Positions 26,332-35,994 of a stretch of 64,000 bases of DNA are shown one piece after another. Position numbers and translations under genes: made by a program. Position 1 is the stretch's first letter. Every line of letters begins with the position of its first letter. The DNA is from Chryseobacterium lathyri. Its GTDB lineage: Bacteria > Bacteroidota > Bacteroidia > Flavobacteriales > Weeksellaceae. The stretch spans positions 372,001 to 436,000 of the forward strand of contig NZ_JAUSSF010000001.1 in assembly GCF_030812195.1 (NCBI RefSeq), written 5' to 3'. A model generated the notes under the pieces. The model was not told the origin of the DNA and searched no databases. It worked only from the letters and a program-made list of their open reading frames with translations.

Positions 26332-26784
26332 TTACATCCATTTCAAATAGTCATAAAATTTTGAGTTCTTTACCGGAGCAATGTTGAACTGGAGTCCAAA
26401 AGTAATTCCTTTAAAAAATTTATCCCTGTGTATCGGAATAGCGTACCCGGTATTGATATAGAAAGTATTGATGAAAGAAAATCCTATTCTCGGCTCTATG
26501 GAATATGGATTGACAGATACACCCATAAGCCGCCCTTTAATATTGGTGTAATAAATATTAGCCTCCGGAAGAAATTTATCCTTATGTTTGATAGAAGTGT
26601 AAAGCATTGATGCTCCTACGATCAGTGACTGTTCCCTGGCTGTATTCGTTTTGAATTCTAAACCACCCTGTATGATATTTCTTCCTGTATATCGGTAGGC
26701 GATGTTTAAAGCTGTTTTATCCAGTATCTGGGCATGGGCTGTGGTGGCAAGCAGACAGAGGAGAAGGAAAGAGTATAATTTCAT
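26332..26784 (-). CDS. Putative small outer-membrane beta-barrel protein
   Basis: 150 residues with a signal peptide (1-18, ending AHA). The mature part alternates hydrophobic and polar residues in strands rich in Tyr, Phe and Gly (LNIAYRYTGRNIIQGGLEF, FINTFYINTGYAIPI, GITFGLQFNIAPV), as expected for a small barrel. No domain is recognised. Monocistronic; function unknown. Confidence 0.6.
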   Translation of the reverse strand: MKLYSFLLLCLLATTAHAQILDKTALNIAYRYTGRNIIQGGLEFKTNTAREQSLIVGASMLYTSIKHKDKFLPEANIYYTNIKGRLMGVSVNPYSIEPRIGFSFINTFYINTGYAIPIHRDKFFKGITFGLQFNIAPVKNSKFYDYLKWM

Positions 26785-26896
26785 GTTAGAGATTTTGTTT
26801 GATCAAATGTACAGGTTTTATCGTCAGTTTGAAAAAGGATAAACTCTATAATTTGGAGTAAAATGGCATATATAGTTTAAAATCTTCAATTTTCCG

Positions 26897-26904
26897 TACC
26901 TTTG
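26897..26904 (+). promoter_or_regulatory. -7 box of the S1-domain gene
   Basis: TACCTTTG; the TTG at its end is an unlikely start codon. The transcript would start near 26911 and have a leader of about 12 bases. Confidence 0.5.
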
Positions 26905-26922
26905 TGGCTAATTTTATATTCA

Positions 26923-27747
26923 ATGCAACTCGGAAAAACCCAGACTTTAAAAATTTCAGAAAAAAACAATTCAGGATGGATCCTGGTGGATGAATCAGGC
27001 GAAAAAGCTTTTCTGCCCAAGGTTTTCACCAGCGATGAAAAAGAAATTGATGACGATGTTGAAGTTTTTGTCTATCAGGATGACGGTAAATTAAAAGCAA
27101 CTACCGAAATCCCATTGGCTGAAGTAGGTGAATATGCCGTAATGAGCTGTGTGCAGAGTCTTCCGAGCGGAGCGTTTATGGACTGGGGAATCATAAAAGA
27201 TCTTTTTATCCCGTACAAACAACAGAAATCTAAAATTATTGAAGGAAAAAGATATCTGGTTTATTTATATGTAGATGAAGACCTTGATCTGATTACCGGA
27301 ACTACAAAATTCAAAAGAAACCCGCAATATGAGGATCTACCTTTCCAAAAAGGTGACAAGGTAGACTTACTGATGATGAATGAAAGTGAACTGGGTTGGA
27401 ATGTGGTGATCAATAAAAAGTATATCGGACTTGTTTACGCATCAGATGTATTCAAAAAGCTGTATCCTTTATCGGAAGAAAGCGGCTATATCAAAGCTAT
27501 CCGTGAGGACGGTAAAATTGATGTCTCCCTGCAGCCAGAAGGCTTCGAGAATATAGATGAATTTAAACAAAAGATTCTTGACAAGCTGGAAGAAAACTAC
27601 GGACTTCTCTATTTGTCAGATAAGTCTTCTCCTGAGGAAATCAAAGACGAGCTTCAGATGAGCAAAAAGAATTTTAAAAAAGCACTCGGCGGACTTTATA
27701 AAGATAAGATCGTTGATATTTCAGAAGATAAAATAAAATTATTATAA
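26923..27747 (+). CDS. S1 RNA-binding domain protein, CvfB-like
   Basis: 274 residues from the ATG at 26923. It contains several S1-like beta-barrel segments (about 3-60, 62-130 and 145-205), with GAFMDWGIIKDLFIPYKQQ typical of CvfB/YitL, and a C-terminal winged-helix-like segment (KKNFKKALGGLYKD). CvfB proteins bind RNA and affect virulence or translation in Firmicutes; the role in this phylum is not established. Cytoplasmic and monocistronic. Confidence 0.8.
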   Translation: MQLGKTQTLKISEKNNSGWILVDESGEKAFLPKVFTSDEKEIDDDVEVFVYQDDGKLKATTEIPLAEVGEYAVMSCVQSLPSGAFMDWGIIKDLFIPYKQQKSKIIEGKRYLVYLYVDEDLDLITGTTKFKRNPQYEDLPFQKGDKVDLLMMNESELGWNVVINKKYIGLVYASDVFKKLYPLSEESGYIKAIREDGKIDVSLQPEGFENIDEFKQKILDKLEENYGLLYLSDKSSPEEIKDELQMSKKNFKKALGGLYKDKIVDISEDKIKLL

Positions 27748-27783
27748 AACAAAACGGGCAGAATTTTCTGCCCGTTTTGTTTT
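27748..27783 (+). terminator. Terminator of the S1-domain gene
   Basis: Stem AAAACGGGCAGAA / TTCTGCCCGTTTT directly after the stop codon. The rest of the gap to 28020 holds no supported gene; a 22-codon ATG ORF at 27864-27932 is probably chance. Confidence 0.85.
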
Positions 27784-28020
27784 AATCTTTAGCTGCTATA
27801 CGTTCTTTCGTCCTAACTTTAATTGTTTCCCACAGACAAATTATATTGTATTACTTTGATGAAATGAATGCCCTTATTTCCTTATTATACCCTCCGAACA
27901 TCTACTTTTTCTGTCTTGCGATAAAGGCATGATTGTTTCTAAGCATTTCTTGCCCGGGAATGCAGGTTAATTATTGAATTGACCGGTGTTTTTAAAAACA
28001 TGACACAAATCATAACAATT

Positions 28021-28082
28021 TTGTTTAACAATTTTGTCAAAAACAGAATTTGATTTACATTTGCACAAAATTGTTTAACAAT
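28021..28082 (+). promoter_or_regulatory. Efflux operon promoter with paired TetR-type operators
   Basis: Palindrome TTGTTTAACAA at 28021-28031 recurs as ATTGTT-T-AACAAT at 28070-28082, exactly 50 bases later. Between them are TTG (28034-28036), 19 bases, and TACATTTG (28056-28063). One site lies just upstream of -33 and the other at the start of transcription, as expected for autorepression by the TetR protein. Confidence 0.75.
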
Positions 28083-28083
28083 A

Positions 28084-28677
28084 ATGTCAAATCAAGCAAA
28101 AAAAGACCAAACACAGGAATTAATAAAAGAGACAGCGAAGAATTTATTCTTTGTGAAAGGGAAGTTTGATGCTACTACCCAGGAGATCGCAGATGCAGCA
28201 GGAGTGAACAGAACACTGATTAATTATTATTTCCGTTCCAGGGATAATCTGATTCAAATCATTTTTGATGAAGCTCAACGGGTGGAACAGGAAAAATCTA
28301 AGATCATCCAGAATGCAGATCTGCCTTTTAAAGTGAAGATCAGTAAGTTTATAGAAGGAAGCCTTTCAACAAGCCTTCAGTACCCATACCTGGAAACTTA
28401 TATAGTTTCGCAGATCAATAAAGGAAACTGCCATCAGAGAGAAATAGAAGAAGATGTACTGGAAACTCTTTATAAAGACATCGAAAAAGAAATGGAACTG
28501 GGAAATATTGAAAAAATGGCTCCCGTTCAGTTTATTCTGAATATGGTTTCATTACTTGTATTCCCAAGTGCTATAAGACCTTTGTTTATGGAGAATCTGA
28601 TGATTAGCGATGAGGAATATGATAAGATTATTTCCGAAAGAAAAGAGATCATTATCAATATGCTTTTCAAAAATTAA
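28084..28677 (+). CDS. TetR/AcrR family repressor of the RND operon
   Basis: 197 residues. The N-terminal HTH is canonical (ATTQEIADAAGVNRTLINYYF, about 30-50). The C-terminal ligand domain is helical and unassigned. It is the first gene of a run with TolC, adaptor and RND genes in the same orientation, the usual arrangement for ligand-induced derepression of efflux. The inducer is unknown. Confidence 0.9.
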   Translation: MSNQAKKDQTQELIKETAKNLFFVKGKFDATTQEIADAAGVNRTLINYYFRSRDNLIQIIFDEAQRVEQEKSKIIQNADLPFKVKISKFIEGSLSTSLQYPYLETYIVSQINKGNCHQREIEEDVLETLYKDIEKEMELGNIEKMAPVQFILNMVSLLVFPSAIRPLFMENLMISDEEYDKIISERKEIIINMLFKN

Positions 28678-28774
28678 AAAAATGTTAAAGTATTTTAAGA
28701 AATGATTCGTCCTTTAGAAATAAAAAACATTTGTGAGAAAAACTACATTAAAAAAATAAACGAAGTATAAAATT

Positions 28775-30127
28775 ATGAAAAGAAAACGTATAACTGCTAA
28801 AAAGCTAAAAATTGGGATAGCTGCAGCATTTATGATTTTCGGCTTTTCATCCGTATCTGCCCAGCAGCAGGTTTCTTTACAGGAAGCCATCAAGCAGGCA
28901 CTGCAAAATAAGGCGGAAGCCAAAAAAGCAGCATTGCAGATCAGAAAAGCTGAATATAAAATTGACGAGGCCAGAGCTGGAGCTTTACCACAGATCAGTG
29001 CCACAGCAGGTTTAACTTACAATCCGATTATTCAGGAGTCTTTGCTGGAATTTGGAGGAGAGAGAATCAGAGCACAGCTGGGACAGCCATGGAGTTCAAC
29101 AGCTTCTGTACAGCTTCAGCAGGCAATATTTGATCAAAGAGTTTTTACAGGTCTTAAAGCCGCAAAATCGACAAGAGAATTCTATGTTTTAAATGCTCAG
29201 CTAACGAACGAACAAATCATTGAAAATGTAGCAACAGCTTATTATCAGGTTTTTGTTCAGGAAGAGAATCTTAAAACAGTTGAAGCCAGCTATGCCAATA
29301 CGGAAAAAACGAGAAATGTAATCAAGAGTCTGGTTGATAATGGATTGGCAAAAGCTATCGATTTAGATCGTACCAATGTTCAGTTGACCAATATCGGCTC
29401 AAATAAGCAGCAGTTGATCAATTCCGTTGAACTTTCAAAAAATGCTTTGAAGTTTTATATGGGAGTTCCGATCTCTACAGATATTGAGCTTGAAGAGAAA
29501 ACAATCGAGCCAAAACCTGAATTGATAGCAAGCAATATAAACCTTGATGACCGTACAGAGATCAAAGTTTTAAATAAAAACAGAGAACTTTTGCAGTTTA
29601 ACAAAAAAGCTACAGAAGCATATTTATATCCAACAGTAAATTTGGTTGCCAATTACGGTTGGGGCGGTCAGGGAGCGAAATTTCCTCTTACAAACGGACT
29701 TAATAAAGGCGTTCTTTGGAGTGATTATTCAGCGATTGGCTTAAATGTTAACATTCCTATTTTTACCGGAGGAGCTACCAAAGCTAAGATCAATCAAGCA
29801 GAAATTGATATCCAGGATTTAGATTTAGATATTCAAAATACTCAACTGAGCTTAAGCTTGGATTATAAAAATGCAATTACCAATATGGAAAATGCATTAA
29901 TCAATATCGAAAGTATGAAAGATAATGTAGGATTGGCAGAAAGAGTTCAGAAAAATACTCAGGCCAACTACCAGTATGGTTTGGCAACGCTTACAGAGGT
30001 TTTAGATGCTGAAAATGCTCTTACCCAGGCGAAACAGAACTATGCAAATGCTTTACTAGATTACAAACAGGCGGAAATAAAATTAATCAAGGCTAAAGGA
30101 GAATTAAACACACTACAAAACCCGTAA
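28775..30127 (+). CDS. TolC-family outer membrane efflux protein
   Basis: 450 residues with a signal peptide after a basic N-terminus (hydrophobic core about 17-33, ending VSA). Two OEP repeats with long coiled coils are visible (VSLQEAIKQALQNKAEAKKA at the start of the first; RVQKNTQANYQYGLATLTEVLDAENAL in the second). It should form the trimeric outer-membrane duct. It begins 97 bases after the regulator gene and ends 6 bases before the adaptor gene. Confidence 0.93.
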   Translation: MKRKRITAKKLKIGIAAAFMIFGFSSVSAQQQVSLQEAIKQALQNKAEAKKAALQIRKAEYKIDEARAGALPQISATAGLTYNPIIQESLLEFGGERIRAQLGQPWSSTASVQLQQAIFDQRVFTGLKAAKSTREFYVLNAQLTNEQIIENVATAYYQVFVQEENLKTVEASYANTEKTRNVIKSLVDNGLAKAIDLDRTNVQLTNIGSNKQQLINSVELSKNALKFYMGVPISTDIELEEKTIEPKPELIASNINLDDRTEIKVLNKNRELLQFNKKATEAYLYPTVNLVANYGWGGQGAKFPLTNGLNKGVLWSDYSAIGLNVNIPIFTGGATKAKINQAEIDIQDLDLDIQNTQLSLSLDYKNAITNMENALINIESMKDNVGLAERVQKNTQANYQYGLATLTEVLDAENALTQAKQNYANALLDYKQAEIKLIKAKGELNTLQNP

Positions 30128-30133
30128 TAAACT

Positions 30134-31195
30134 ATGAAAAAAACCTTAATATATATCATCGTAGCAGCTGTACTTATAGGTCTGGCAGCTTACAAGATTG
30201 CAGATAATAAAGAAAAACAGACGCAGGAAGTAAAAGAAGTTGCTAAACAGGTTGATAAAATCAACGTGAATGTGGTAACTGCAAAGAGAGAAAATATTAA
30301 TACAGATTATACTGCAAACGGAACTTTCATTCCAAAGCAGGAAATGAACCAGTCTTCTGAAATTGCTGGACGTATCGTGAGCGTTCTGGTAAAAGAAGGA
30401 TCAAGAGTTTCTGCAGGACAGACTTTGGCAGTGATCAAAAAAGACGCGATCGAAGTAGATGTTTCTCAGGCTCAGAATAATTTGCAAAATGCGATTATTG
30501 ATAACCAACGTTACGAAAATGCCTTCAAAACCGGAGGGGTTACCAAGCAGCAGGTTGATAACTCAAGATTGCAGCTGAAAAATGCACAGGCCGCCGTAAG
30601 AGCACAGGGAGTAAGAGTAAATGATACCAGCATCCGTGCAGGGATCAGCGGAACGATCAACAAAAAGATGGTAGAGCCGGGAACAGTGGTTTCTGTAGGG
30701 ACTTCTATGTTTGAAATCGTTAATATCAACAGCTTAAAACTTTCTGTATTGGTGGATGAAAGCCAGGTTGGAAGAATCCAGTTGGGACAAGAAGTTCCAA
30801 TTAATGTAAATGTTTTACCTGGAGAGTCTTTCAGTGGAAGAATTACCTTCATTGCTCCTAAAAGTGATGCTTCTTTAAATTTCCCTGTTGAAATTGAAGT
30901 TCAGAACAGAGGAAACCTAAAAGCGGGTATGTACGCAACAGCTTTATTCAAAACCAATCACGGTGCTGAAACTCAGAATATGCTGACCGTTCCTGCACAA
31001 GCTTTTGTAAACGGAGTAAGTTCAGGGCAATTATTTATCGTAAGCAACGGAACTGCTAAACTGATCAAAGTGCAAACCGGAAAAGTATACGGTGACAAAG
31101 TTCAGATCTTAAGTGGACTGAACGGTGGGGAACAGGTAATTACCAGTGGGCAAATCAACCTTGATAACGGTTCGAAAATCAATATCGTAAAGTAA
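30134..31195 (+). CDS. RND efflux periplasmic adaptor (HlyD/AcrA family)
   Basis: 353 residues. An N-terminal membrane anchor (about 4-21) is followed by split lipoyl domains (GRIVSVLVKEGSRVSAGQTLAVI and VSVGTSMFEIVNI), a short coiled-coil hairpin, and beta-barrel and membrane-proximal domains. It bridges the inner-membrane pump and the outer-membrane duct. The short gaps on both sides (6 bases each) indicate one operon. Confidence 0.93.
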   Translation: MKKTLIYIIVAAVLIGLAAYKIADNKEKQTQEVKEVAKQVDKINVNVVTAKRENINTDYTANGTFIPKQEMNQSSEIAGRIVSVLVKEGSRVSAGQTLAVIKKDAIEVDVSQAQNNLQNAIIDNQRYENAFKTGGVTKQQVDNSRLQLKNAQAAVRAQGVRVNDTSIRAGISGTINKKMVEPGTVVSVGTSMFEIVNINSLKLSVLVDESQVGRIQLGQEVPINVNVLPGESFSGRITFIAPKSDASLNFPVEIEVQNRGNLKAGMYATALFKTNHGAETQNMLTVPAQAFVNGVSSGQLFIVSNGTAKLIKVQTGKVYGDKVQILSGLNGGEQVITSGQINLDNGSKINIVK

Positions 31196-31201
31196 CAGAA
31201 G

Positions 31202-34200
31202 ATGAAGTTAGCAGAAATATCCATTAAAAGGCCGTCCCTTGTTATCGTATTGTTTACGATACTTACGCTGGGTGGTTTATTAAGTTACTCCATGATGGGG
31301 TACGAGTTGATTCCAAAGTTTGAAACCAATATGGTAACCATTTCTACGGTATATCCGGGAGCTTCACCTGCTGAGGTGGAAACTTCGGTAACCCGAAAGA
31401 TTGAAGATGCCGTGGGTTCCCTGGAAAACGTAAAAAAAGTAGAATCTTCATCTTACGAAAGTTTATCGGTTATTATGGTTCAGCTGAATACAGGTGCCGA
31501 TGTAAATTATGCTTTGAATGATGCACAGAGGAAGGTAAATGCTATTTTGGCAGATCTTCCGGAGGATGCAGACCCTCCTTCTTTGCAAAAATTCTCACTG
31601 GATGATCTACCGATCATGACGTTGAGTATTTCCAGCGACAAGCTGAATAATAAAGATCTTTACGACCTTTTAGATAAAAAAATAGAGCCTATTTTTTCCC
31701 GTGTAAACGGTGTGGCTCAGGTTGACCTTGTAGGTGGGCAGGAGAGAGAGATTCAGGTTAACTTGGATGAAAAGAAAATGCAGGGGTATGGTATTGCCAT
31801 TGCAGATGTACAGCAGGCTATTCTTTCCTCCAACCTGGATTTCCCGACGGGAGCTTTGAAGACGAGAACTTCAAGATCTACGATCAGACTTTCCGGGAAG
31901 TATAAAAGTGTAGATGAGATGAATAACCTTGTGGTTTCCAATAAAGATGGAGCTCAGGTTCGCTTGTCTGATATTGCAACTGTTTTCGATACACAGAAAG
32001 ATGTGGAGAAAGTGGCAAGATACAATCAGAATTCAACGATTTTACTTCAGGTAAAAAAACAGTCTGATGCCAATGCGGTTTCCGTTTCAGAAGCCATTCA
32101 GAAAACAATTGCTGATGTTGAGAACAATTATAAAACTCAGGCAATCAAAATAAATATCGTAGATGATACCACAGACTTTACACTTGAAGCTGCGGACCAC
32201 GTAATTTTCGATTTATTCTTAGCGATTATCCTGGTAGCAGTGGTAATGTTACTGTTCCTTCATAACATCAGAAACGCATTCATCGTAATGGTTTCTATTC
32301 CGATGTCATTGATTGCAACGGTAATCGGAATGTACCTGATGGGGTATACCTTAAACTTAATGAGTTTATTAGGACTTTCATTGGTTGTTGGTATCCTTGT
32401 GGATGATGCGATCGTGGTTTTGGAGAACGTGTACCGTCACATGGAGATGGGGAAAAGCAGAATTCGTGCAGCCTACGATGGAGCCTCGGAAATTGGGTTT
32501 ACGGTAACGGCTATTACCCTGGTAATTGTGGTGGTATTCTTACCGATCGCGATGAGTTCAGGATTAGTTTCTGATATCCTTGCGCAGTTCTGTGTAACGG
32601 TGGTTATTGCGACATTATTCTCATTATTAGCCTCATTTACCATCATTCCTTGGTTATCTTCAAGATATGGTAAATTGGTACATTTAACAGGTAAAAATCC
32701 TTTTGAGAAATTTATCCTTTGGTTTGAAAAGCAATTGGAAAGATTCACGCACTGGATTACAGGAATTCTGGAGTGGGCTTTAAAAACAACATTAAGAAGA
32801 ATTATGACAGTGGTTGTAACCTTCATTATCCTGATTTCTTCATTCATGTTGGTCGCTTTCGGATTTATTGGTGGTGAATTCTTCCCTAAAATGGATAGAG
32901 GCCAGTTCCTTGTTCAGATGGAACTACCAAAAGATGCTTCCGTAGAAAAAACCAATCAGATTACTTTAGCGGTTGAAAGATACCTTAGAAATGATAAAGA
33001 TGTTGTAGATATGATCACCACGGTTGGTCAGCAGTCATCAGGATTTGGTGGAGCACAGGCTACTTTATATCAGTCAGAGATCCAGGTGATTCTGGTAGAT
33101 AAATCTGAACGTAATGAAAGTACAGATATCAAATCTGCAAAAATCAAGAGAGCGCTGGAAGAAAAATTCACAGGAGTTGAATTTAAAACGGCACCGATCG
33201 GATTGATGGGAGCAGATAACGCACCAATTGAAATGGTAGTAACGGCTCAGGATAATGAGACCGCCAATAAAGAAGCGAACAGAATTCTTGAATTGCTTAA
33301 AAAAGTACCGGGATCTGTGGATGCAGAATTGTCTACTGACTCTGGAAATCCGGAAGTTCAGGTCAATATCGACAGAGATAAAATGGCATCTTTAGGCTTA
33401 AACCTTTCCAGTGTAGGACAAACGATGCAGACTGCATTCAGTGGAAATACAGACGGAAAATTCAGAGCCGGAGAATATGAATATGACATCAACATCCGTT
33501 TTGGTGATGCCAACAGACAATCCATTGATGATGTAAGAAACCTGATGTTTACAAACCCTCAGGGAGAGCAGATCAGGCTGAGTCAGTTCGCAGATGTAAA
33601 AATGGGTTCCGGACCGAGTTTATTGGAACGTAGAGATAAATCACCATCTGTAAAAGTCAAATCTAAGGTTGTAGGTCGTCCTGTAGGAGACGTTGCCAAT
33701 GAATGGGCTGCTCAGTTTATGGATAACGAAAAAACCAAGCCGGCAGGAGTAAGCTACATTTGGAGTGGTGACATGGAAAACCAGACCGAAGGTTTCGGTA
33801 CCCTGGGAATTGCATTAATGGCGGCTATTGTATTGGTTTACCTGGTAATGGTTTCATTGTATGACTCATTTGTATATCCATTCGTAGTATTATTCTCTAT
33901 TCCTCTGGCATTGATCGGGGTAATGGTTATTCTTGCCATCACTGCAAACTCATTAAACATCTTTACGATGCTGGGGATGATCATGTTGATTGGTTTGGTT
34001 GCGAAGAACGCGATTATGATTGTCGACTTTGCGAATATGAGAAAAGCAGCAGGTGCCAATACACATGATGCTTTGATTCAGGCGAACCATGCACGTCTTC
34101 GTCCGATCCTAATGACAACGATTGCGATGATCTTCGGTATGATCCCGATTGCAATTGCAAAAGGAGCCGGAGCAGAGATGAACAACGGATTAGCTTGGGT

Positions 34201-34390
34201 AATTATTGGAGGTTTGACATCATCATTATTCCTGACACTGATTATTGTACCGGTAGTTTATTCATTATTTGATTCAATTCTAAGAAGAATGGGTAAACAT
34301 GAAAAAGTAGACTACGAAGCTGAAATGAAAGCTGACTATGTACACAAAGAACTGAGTGAAGATGGATATACTCCTAAACACATAGACTAA
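31202..34390 (+). CDS. RND efflux transporter permease (HAE1 type)
   Basis: 1062 residues, full length, with 12 membrane segments and two large periplasmic loops. TM4 has GILVDDAIVVLENVYRHME with the paired aspartates of the proton relay, and the second half repeats the topology (MIMLIGLVAKNAIMIVDF). It should exchange protons for drugs or other amphiphiles. The substrate range cannot be read from sequence. Last gene of the operon, followed by a terminator. Confidence 0.95.
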   Translation: MKLAEISIKRPSLVIVLFTILTLGGLLSYSMMGYELIPKFETNMVTISTVYPGASPAEVETSVTRKIEDAVGSLENVKKVESSSYESLSVIMVQLNTGADVNYALNDAQRKVNAILADLPEDADPPSLQKFSLDDLPIMTLSISSDKLNNKDLYDLLDKKIEPIFSRVNGVAQVDLVGGQEREIQVNLDEKKMQGYGIAIADVQQAILSSNLDFPTGALKTRTSRSTIRLSGKYKSVDEMNNLVVSNKDGAQVRLSDIATVFDTQKDVEKVARYNQNSTILLQVKKQSDANAVSVSEAIQKTIADVENNYKTQAIKINIVDDTTDFTLEAADHVIFDLFLAIILVAVVMLLFLHNIRNAFIVMVSIPMSLIATVIGMYLMGYTLNLMSLLGLSLVVGILVDDAIVVLENVYRHMEMGKSRIRAAYDGASEIGFTVTAITLVIVVVFLPIAMSSGLVSDILAQFCVTVVIATLFSLLASFTIIPWLSSRYGKLVHLTGKNPFEKFILWFEKQLERFTHWITGILEWALKTTLRRIMTVVVTFIILISSFMLVAFGFIGGEFFPKMDRGQFLVQMELPKDASVEKTNQITLAVERYLRNDKDVVDMITTVGQQSSGFGGAQATLYQSEIQVILVDKSERNESTDIKSAKIKRALEEKFTGVEFKTAPIGLMGADNAPIEMVVTAQDNETANKEANRILELLKKVPGSVDAELSTDSGNPEVQVNIDRDKMASLGLNLSSVGQTMQTAFSGNTDGKFRAGEYEYDINIRFGDANRQSIDDVRNLMFTNPQGEQIRLSQFADVKMGSGPSLLERRDKSPSVKVKSKVVGRPVGDVANEWAAQFMDNEKTKPAGVSYIWSGDMENQTEGFGTLGIALMAAIVLVYLVMVSLYDSFVYPFVVLFSIPLALIGVMVILAITANSLNIFTMLGMIMLIGLVAKNAIMIVDFANMRKAAGANTHDALIQANHARLRPILMTTIAMIFGMIPIAIAKGAGAEMNNGLAWVIIGGLTSSLFLTLIIVPVVYSLFDSILRRMGKHEKVDYEAEMKADYVHKELSEDGYTPKHID

Positions 34391-34412
34391 AATATTTAAC
34401 CTTAATTAACCT

Positions 34413-34445
34413 TAAAGCGCATCAGATTTCTGATGCGCTTTTTAT
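34413..34445 (+). terminator. Terminator of the RND operon
   Basis: Stem AAAGCGCATCAGA / TCTGATGCGCTTT, followed by T. Confidence 0.9.
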
Positions 34446-34464
34446 TATAAGTGCCTGTGATGTA

Positions 34465-34875
34465 TTATACTGTTTGCTTTGCTTTTTGTTTCTCCATTTG
34501 CTCATTTCCCCATATCCGTAAATAGTTAATGAAAGGGATGAGCTGCTGTCCCATTTCAGTTAAAGAATATTCTACCTTTGGTGGAACTTCATGATATACT
34601 TTTCTGTTGATAAGGCTGTCATCTTCCAGTTCACGCAAAGTCTGAGTAAGCATTTTCGGGGTGATATCGGAGAGCGTTTTGCGTAATTCACCGTAACGCA
34701 TAATCGTCTTTACATGCAGATACCACAATATTCTACCTTTATATTTTCCGCCAATTCTCTTAAATGCATAGTCTACAGGGCAGGAAGGTTCGTCTTTTAA
34801 ATATTTTTTCATGATTTCATTAAAATTAATACTTTGATAATCAGTATCAGTATACTTTTGGTATGTAGAGTACAA
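34465..34875 (-). CDS. HxlR-family regulator, module 1
   Basis: 136 residues. The winged helix contains CPVDYAFKRIGGKYKGRILWYL (about 32-53), KTLSDITPKMLTQTLRELEDD and the wing YHEVPPKVEYSLTEMG. The single conserved cysteine near the domain start (Cys32) is where HxlR-type regulators sense electrophiles or oxidants. It faces the oxidoreductase gene at 34943 across 67 bases, implying control of that gene. It is a paralogue of the regulator at 37245. Confidence 0.9.
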   Translation of the reverse strand: MYSTYQKYTDTDYQSINFNEIMKKYLKDEPSCPVDYAFKRIGGKYKGRILWYLHVKTIMRYGELRKTLSDITPKMLTQTLRELEDDSLINRKVYHEVPPKVEYSLTEMGQQLIPFINYLRIWGNEQMEKQKAKQTV

Positions 34876-34918
34876 AAAAGTGCATACTTGTCTCTAATAT
34901 AGCATTAATTTACTTTTG
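34861..34918 (+). promoter_or_regulatory. Promoter and probable HxlR operator, module 1
   Basis: TTG (34888-34890), 20 bases, then TACTTTTG (34911-34918). An imperfect inverted repeat, GTATGTA (34861-34867) with TGCATAC (34881-34887), ends immediately before the -33 TTG and overlaps the start of the regulator gene. Confidence 0.6.
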
Positions 34919-34942
34919 TTTTAAACTTAAAGTAAAAATATA

Positions 34943-35890
34943 ATGAAAACAATTATTTTAAATGAAGCCGGAGGTGTTGATAAACTGCAGTTGGCTGATA
35001 CAGAAAAACCACAAATAAAAAATAATGAAGTATTGGTGCAGGTAAAAGCAATAAGTATCAATCCGGTTGATGTAAATGCCAGAGCATATGATCATGTTCT
35101 CAATTGGATATATGGGGATCTAAGACCTGTGATTTTAGGCTGGGATATTGCAGGTGAAGTATTTGAAATAGGAGAAGAAGTAACAGATTTTAAAATTGGG
35201 GACCGAGTTTTTGGAATGGTAAACTTTTTCGGGAACGGAAAAGCCTATGCAGAATATACAGCTGCTCCTGAAAGTCATCTGGCCCTGATTCCTGAACATC
35301 ATACATTTGAAGAGTCTGCCTCTTCATCCTTAGCAGCGGTAACAGCTTATCAGGCTTTAGTGGATGTAGCCAAAATCAAAAAAAACGATAGGGTTCTGAT
35401 TCATGCTGCGTCAGGAGGAGTTGGTCATTTTGCTGTACAGATCGCTAAATATTTTGGAGCTTATGTAATAGGCACTTCTTCTGCAAATAACAAGGAATTT
35501 GTTCTGTCGATTGGGGCGGATGAGCATATTGATTATACTCAAAAAAACAGTCTCGATATTGCTAATGATATAGATATTGTTATCGATACCATTCAGGGAG
35601 AAACATTGCTGAAATCAATTGATATGGTTCGGCCAGGAGGCATTATCGTGACATTACCTTCGCCTGAAATTCCTCAAAATATCCAGGATAAAGCGGAAAA
35701 GCAGAATGTAAATATTGAATTCATGATGGTGGCTTCGAAAAAAGAAACCATCCAGGCTATTGCAGGCTTACTTCTAAATAAATCCCTGATTCCACATATC
35801 CATCGAACTTTTCCTTTTGGGGAAATGGCTAAAGCCCATTTGGAAATGGAAACAAAACGGGTAGTGGGTAAAATTGTAGTCACCCTATAA
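34943..35890 (+). CDS. NADP-dependent quinone oxidoreductase-like protein, module 1
   Basis: 315 residues of the medium-chain dehydrogenase/reductase superfamily. A GroES-like N-terminal domain (LQVKAISINPVDVNARA-type segment near 30-47) is followed by the Rossmann motif HAASGGVGHFAVQIAKYFGA (about 153-172). The zinc ligands of true alcohol dehydrogenases are absent, which points to the quinone oxidoreductase branch. Reduction of quinones or reactive carbonyls is inferred and fits control by an HxlR sensor. Confidence 0.88.
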   Translation: MKTIILNEAGGVDKLQLADTEKPQIKNNEVLVQVKAISINPVDVNARAYDHVLNWIYGDLRPVILGWDIAGEVFEIGEEVTDFKIGDRVFGMVNFFGNGKAYAEYTAAPESHLALIPEHHTFEESASSSLAAVTAYQALVDVAKIKKNDRVLIHAASGGVGHFAVQIAKYFGAYVIGTSSANNKEFVLSIGADEHIDYTQKNSLDIANDIDIVIDTIQGETLLKSIDMVRPGGIIVTLPSPEIPQNIQDKAEKQNVNIEFMMVASKKETIQAIAGLLLNKSLIPHIHRTFPFGEMAKAHLEMETKRVVGKIVVTL

Positions 35891-35938
35891 ATTAAAGAAC
35901 CTTTTACGGACTCCAGATCTCAATTCATTTCTTTACTC

Positions 35939-35974
35939 ATAAAAAAAGGCTTCCAGAATAACCTGAAAGCCTTT
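35939..35974 (-). terminator. Terminator of the DnaJ-KTSC gene
   Basis: Minus-strand stem AAAGGCTTTCAGG / CTGGAAGCCTTT (one mismatch region), followed by T. Confidence 0.75.
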
Positions 35975-35994
35975 GCTTATCTTATTATGAGAAA

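Noticed and set aside
26902-26922. TTG start for the CvfB-like gene, adding seven residues
   Set aside because: The TTG is part of the TACCTTTG box, and the added residues are not typical of the family.
27864-27932. 22-codon ORF in the gap before the TetR gene
   Set aside because: Too short to distinguish from chance and without a proper -7 box.
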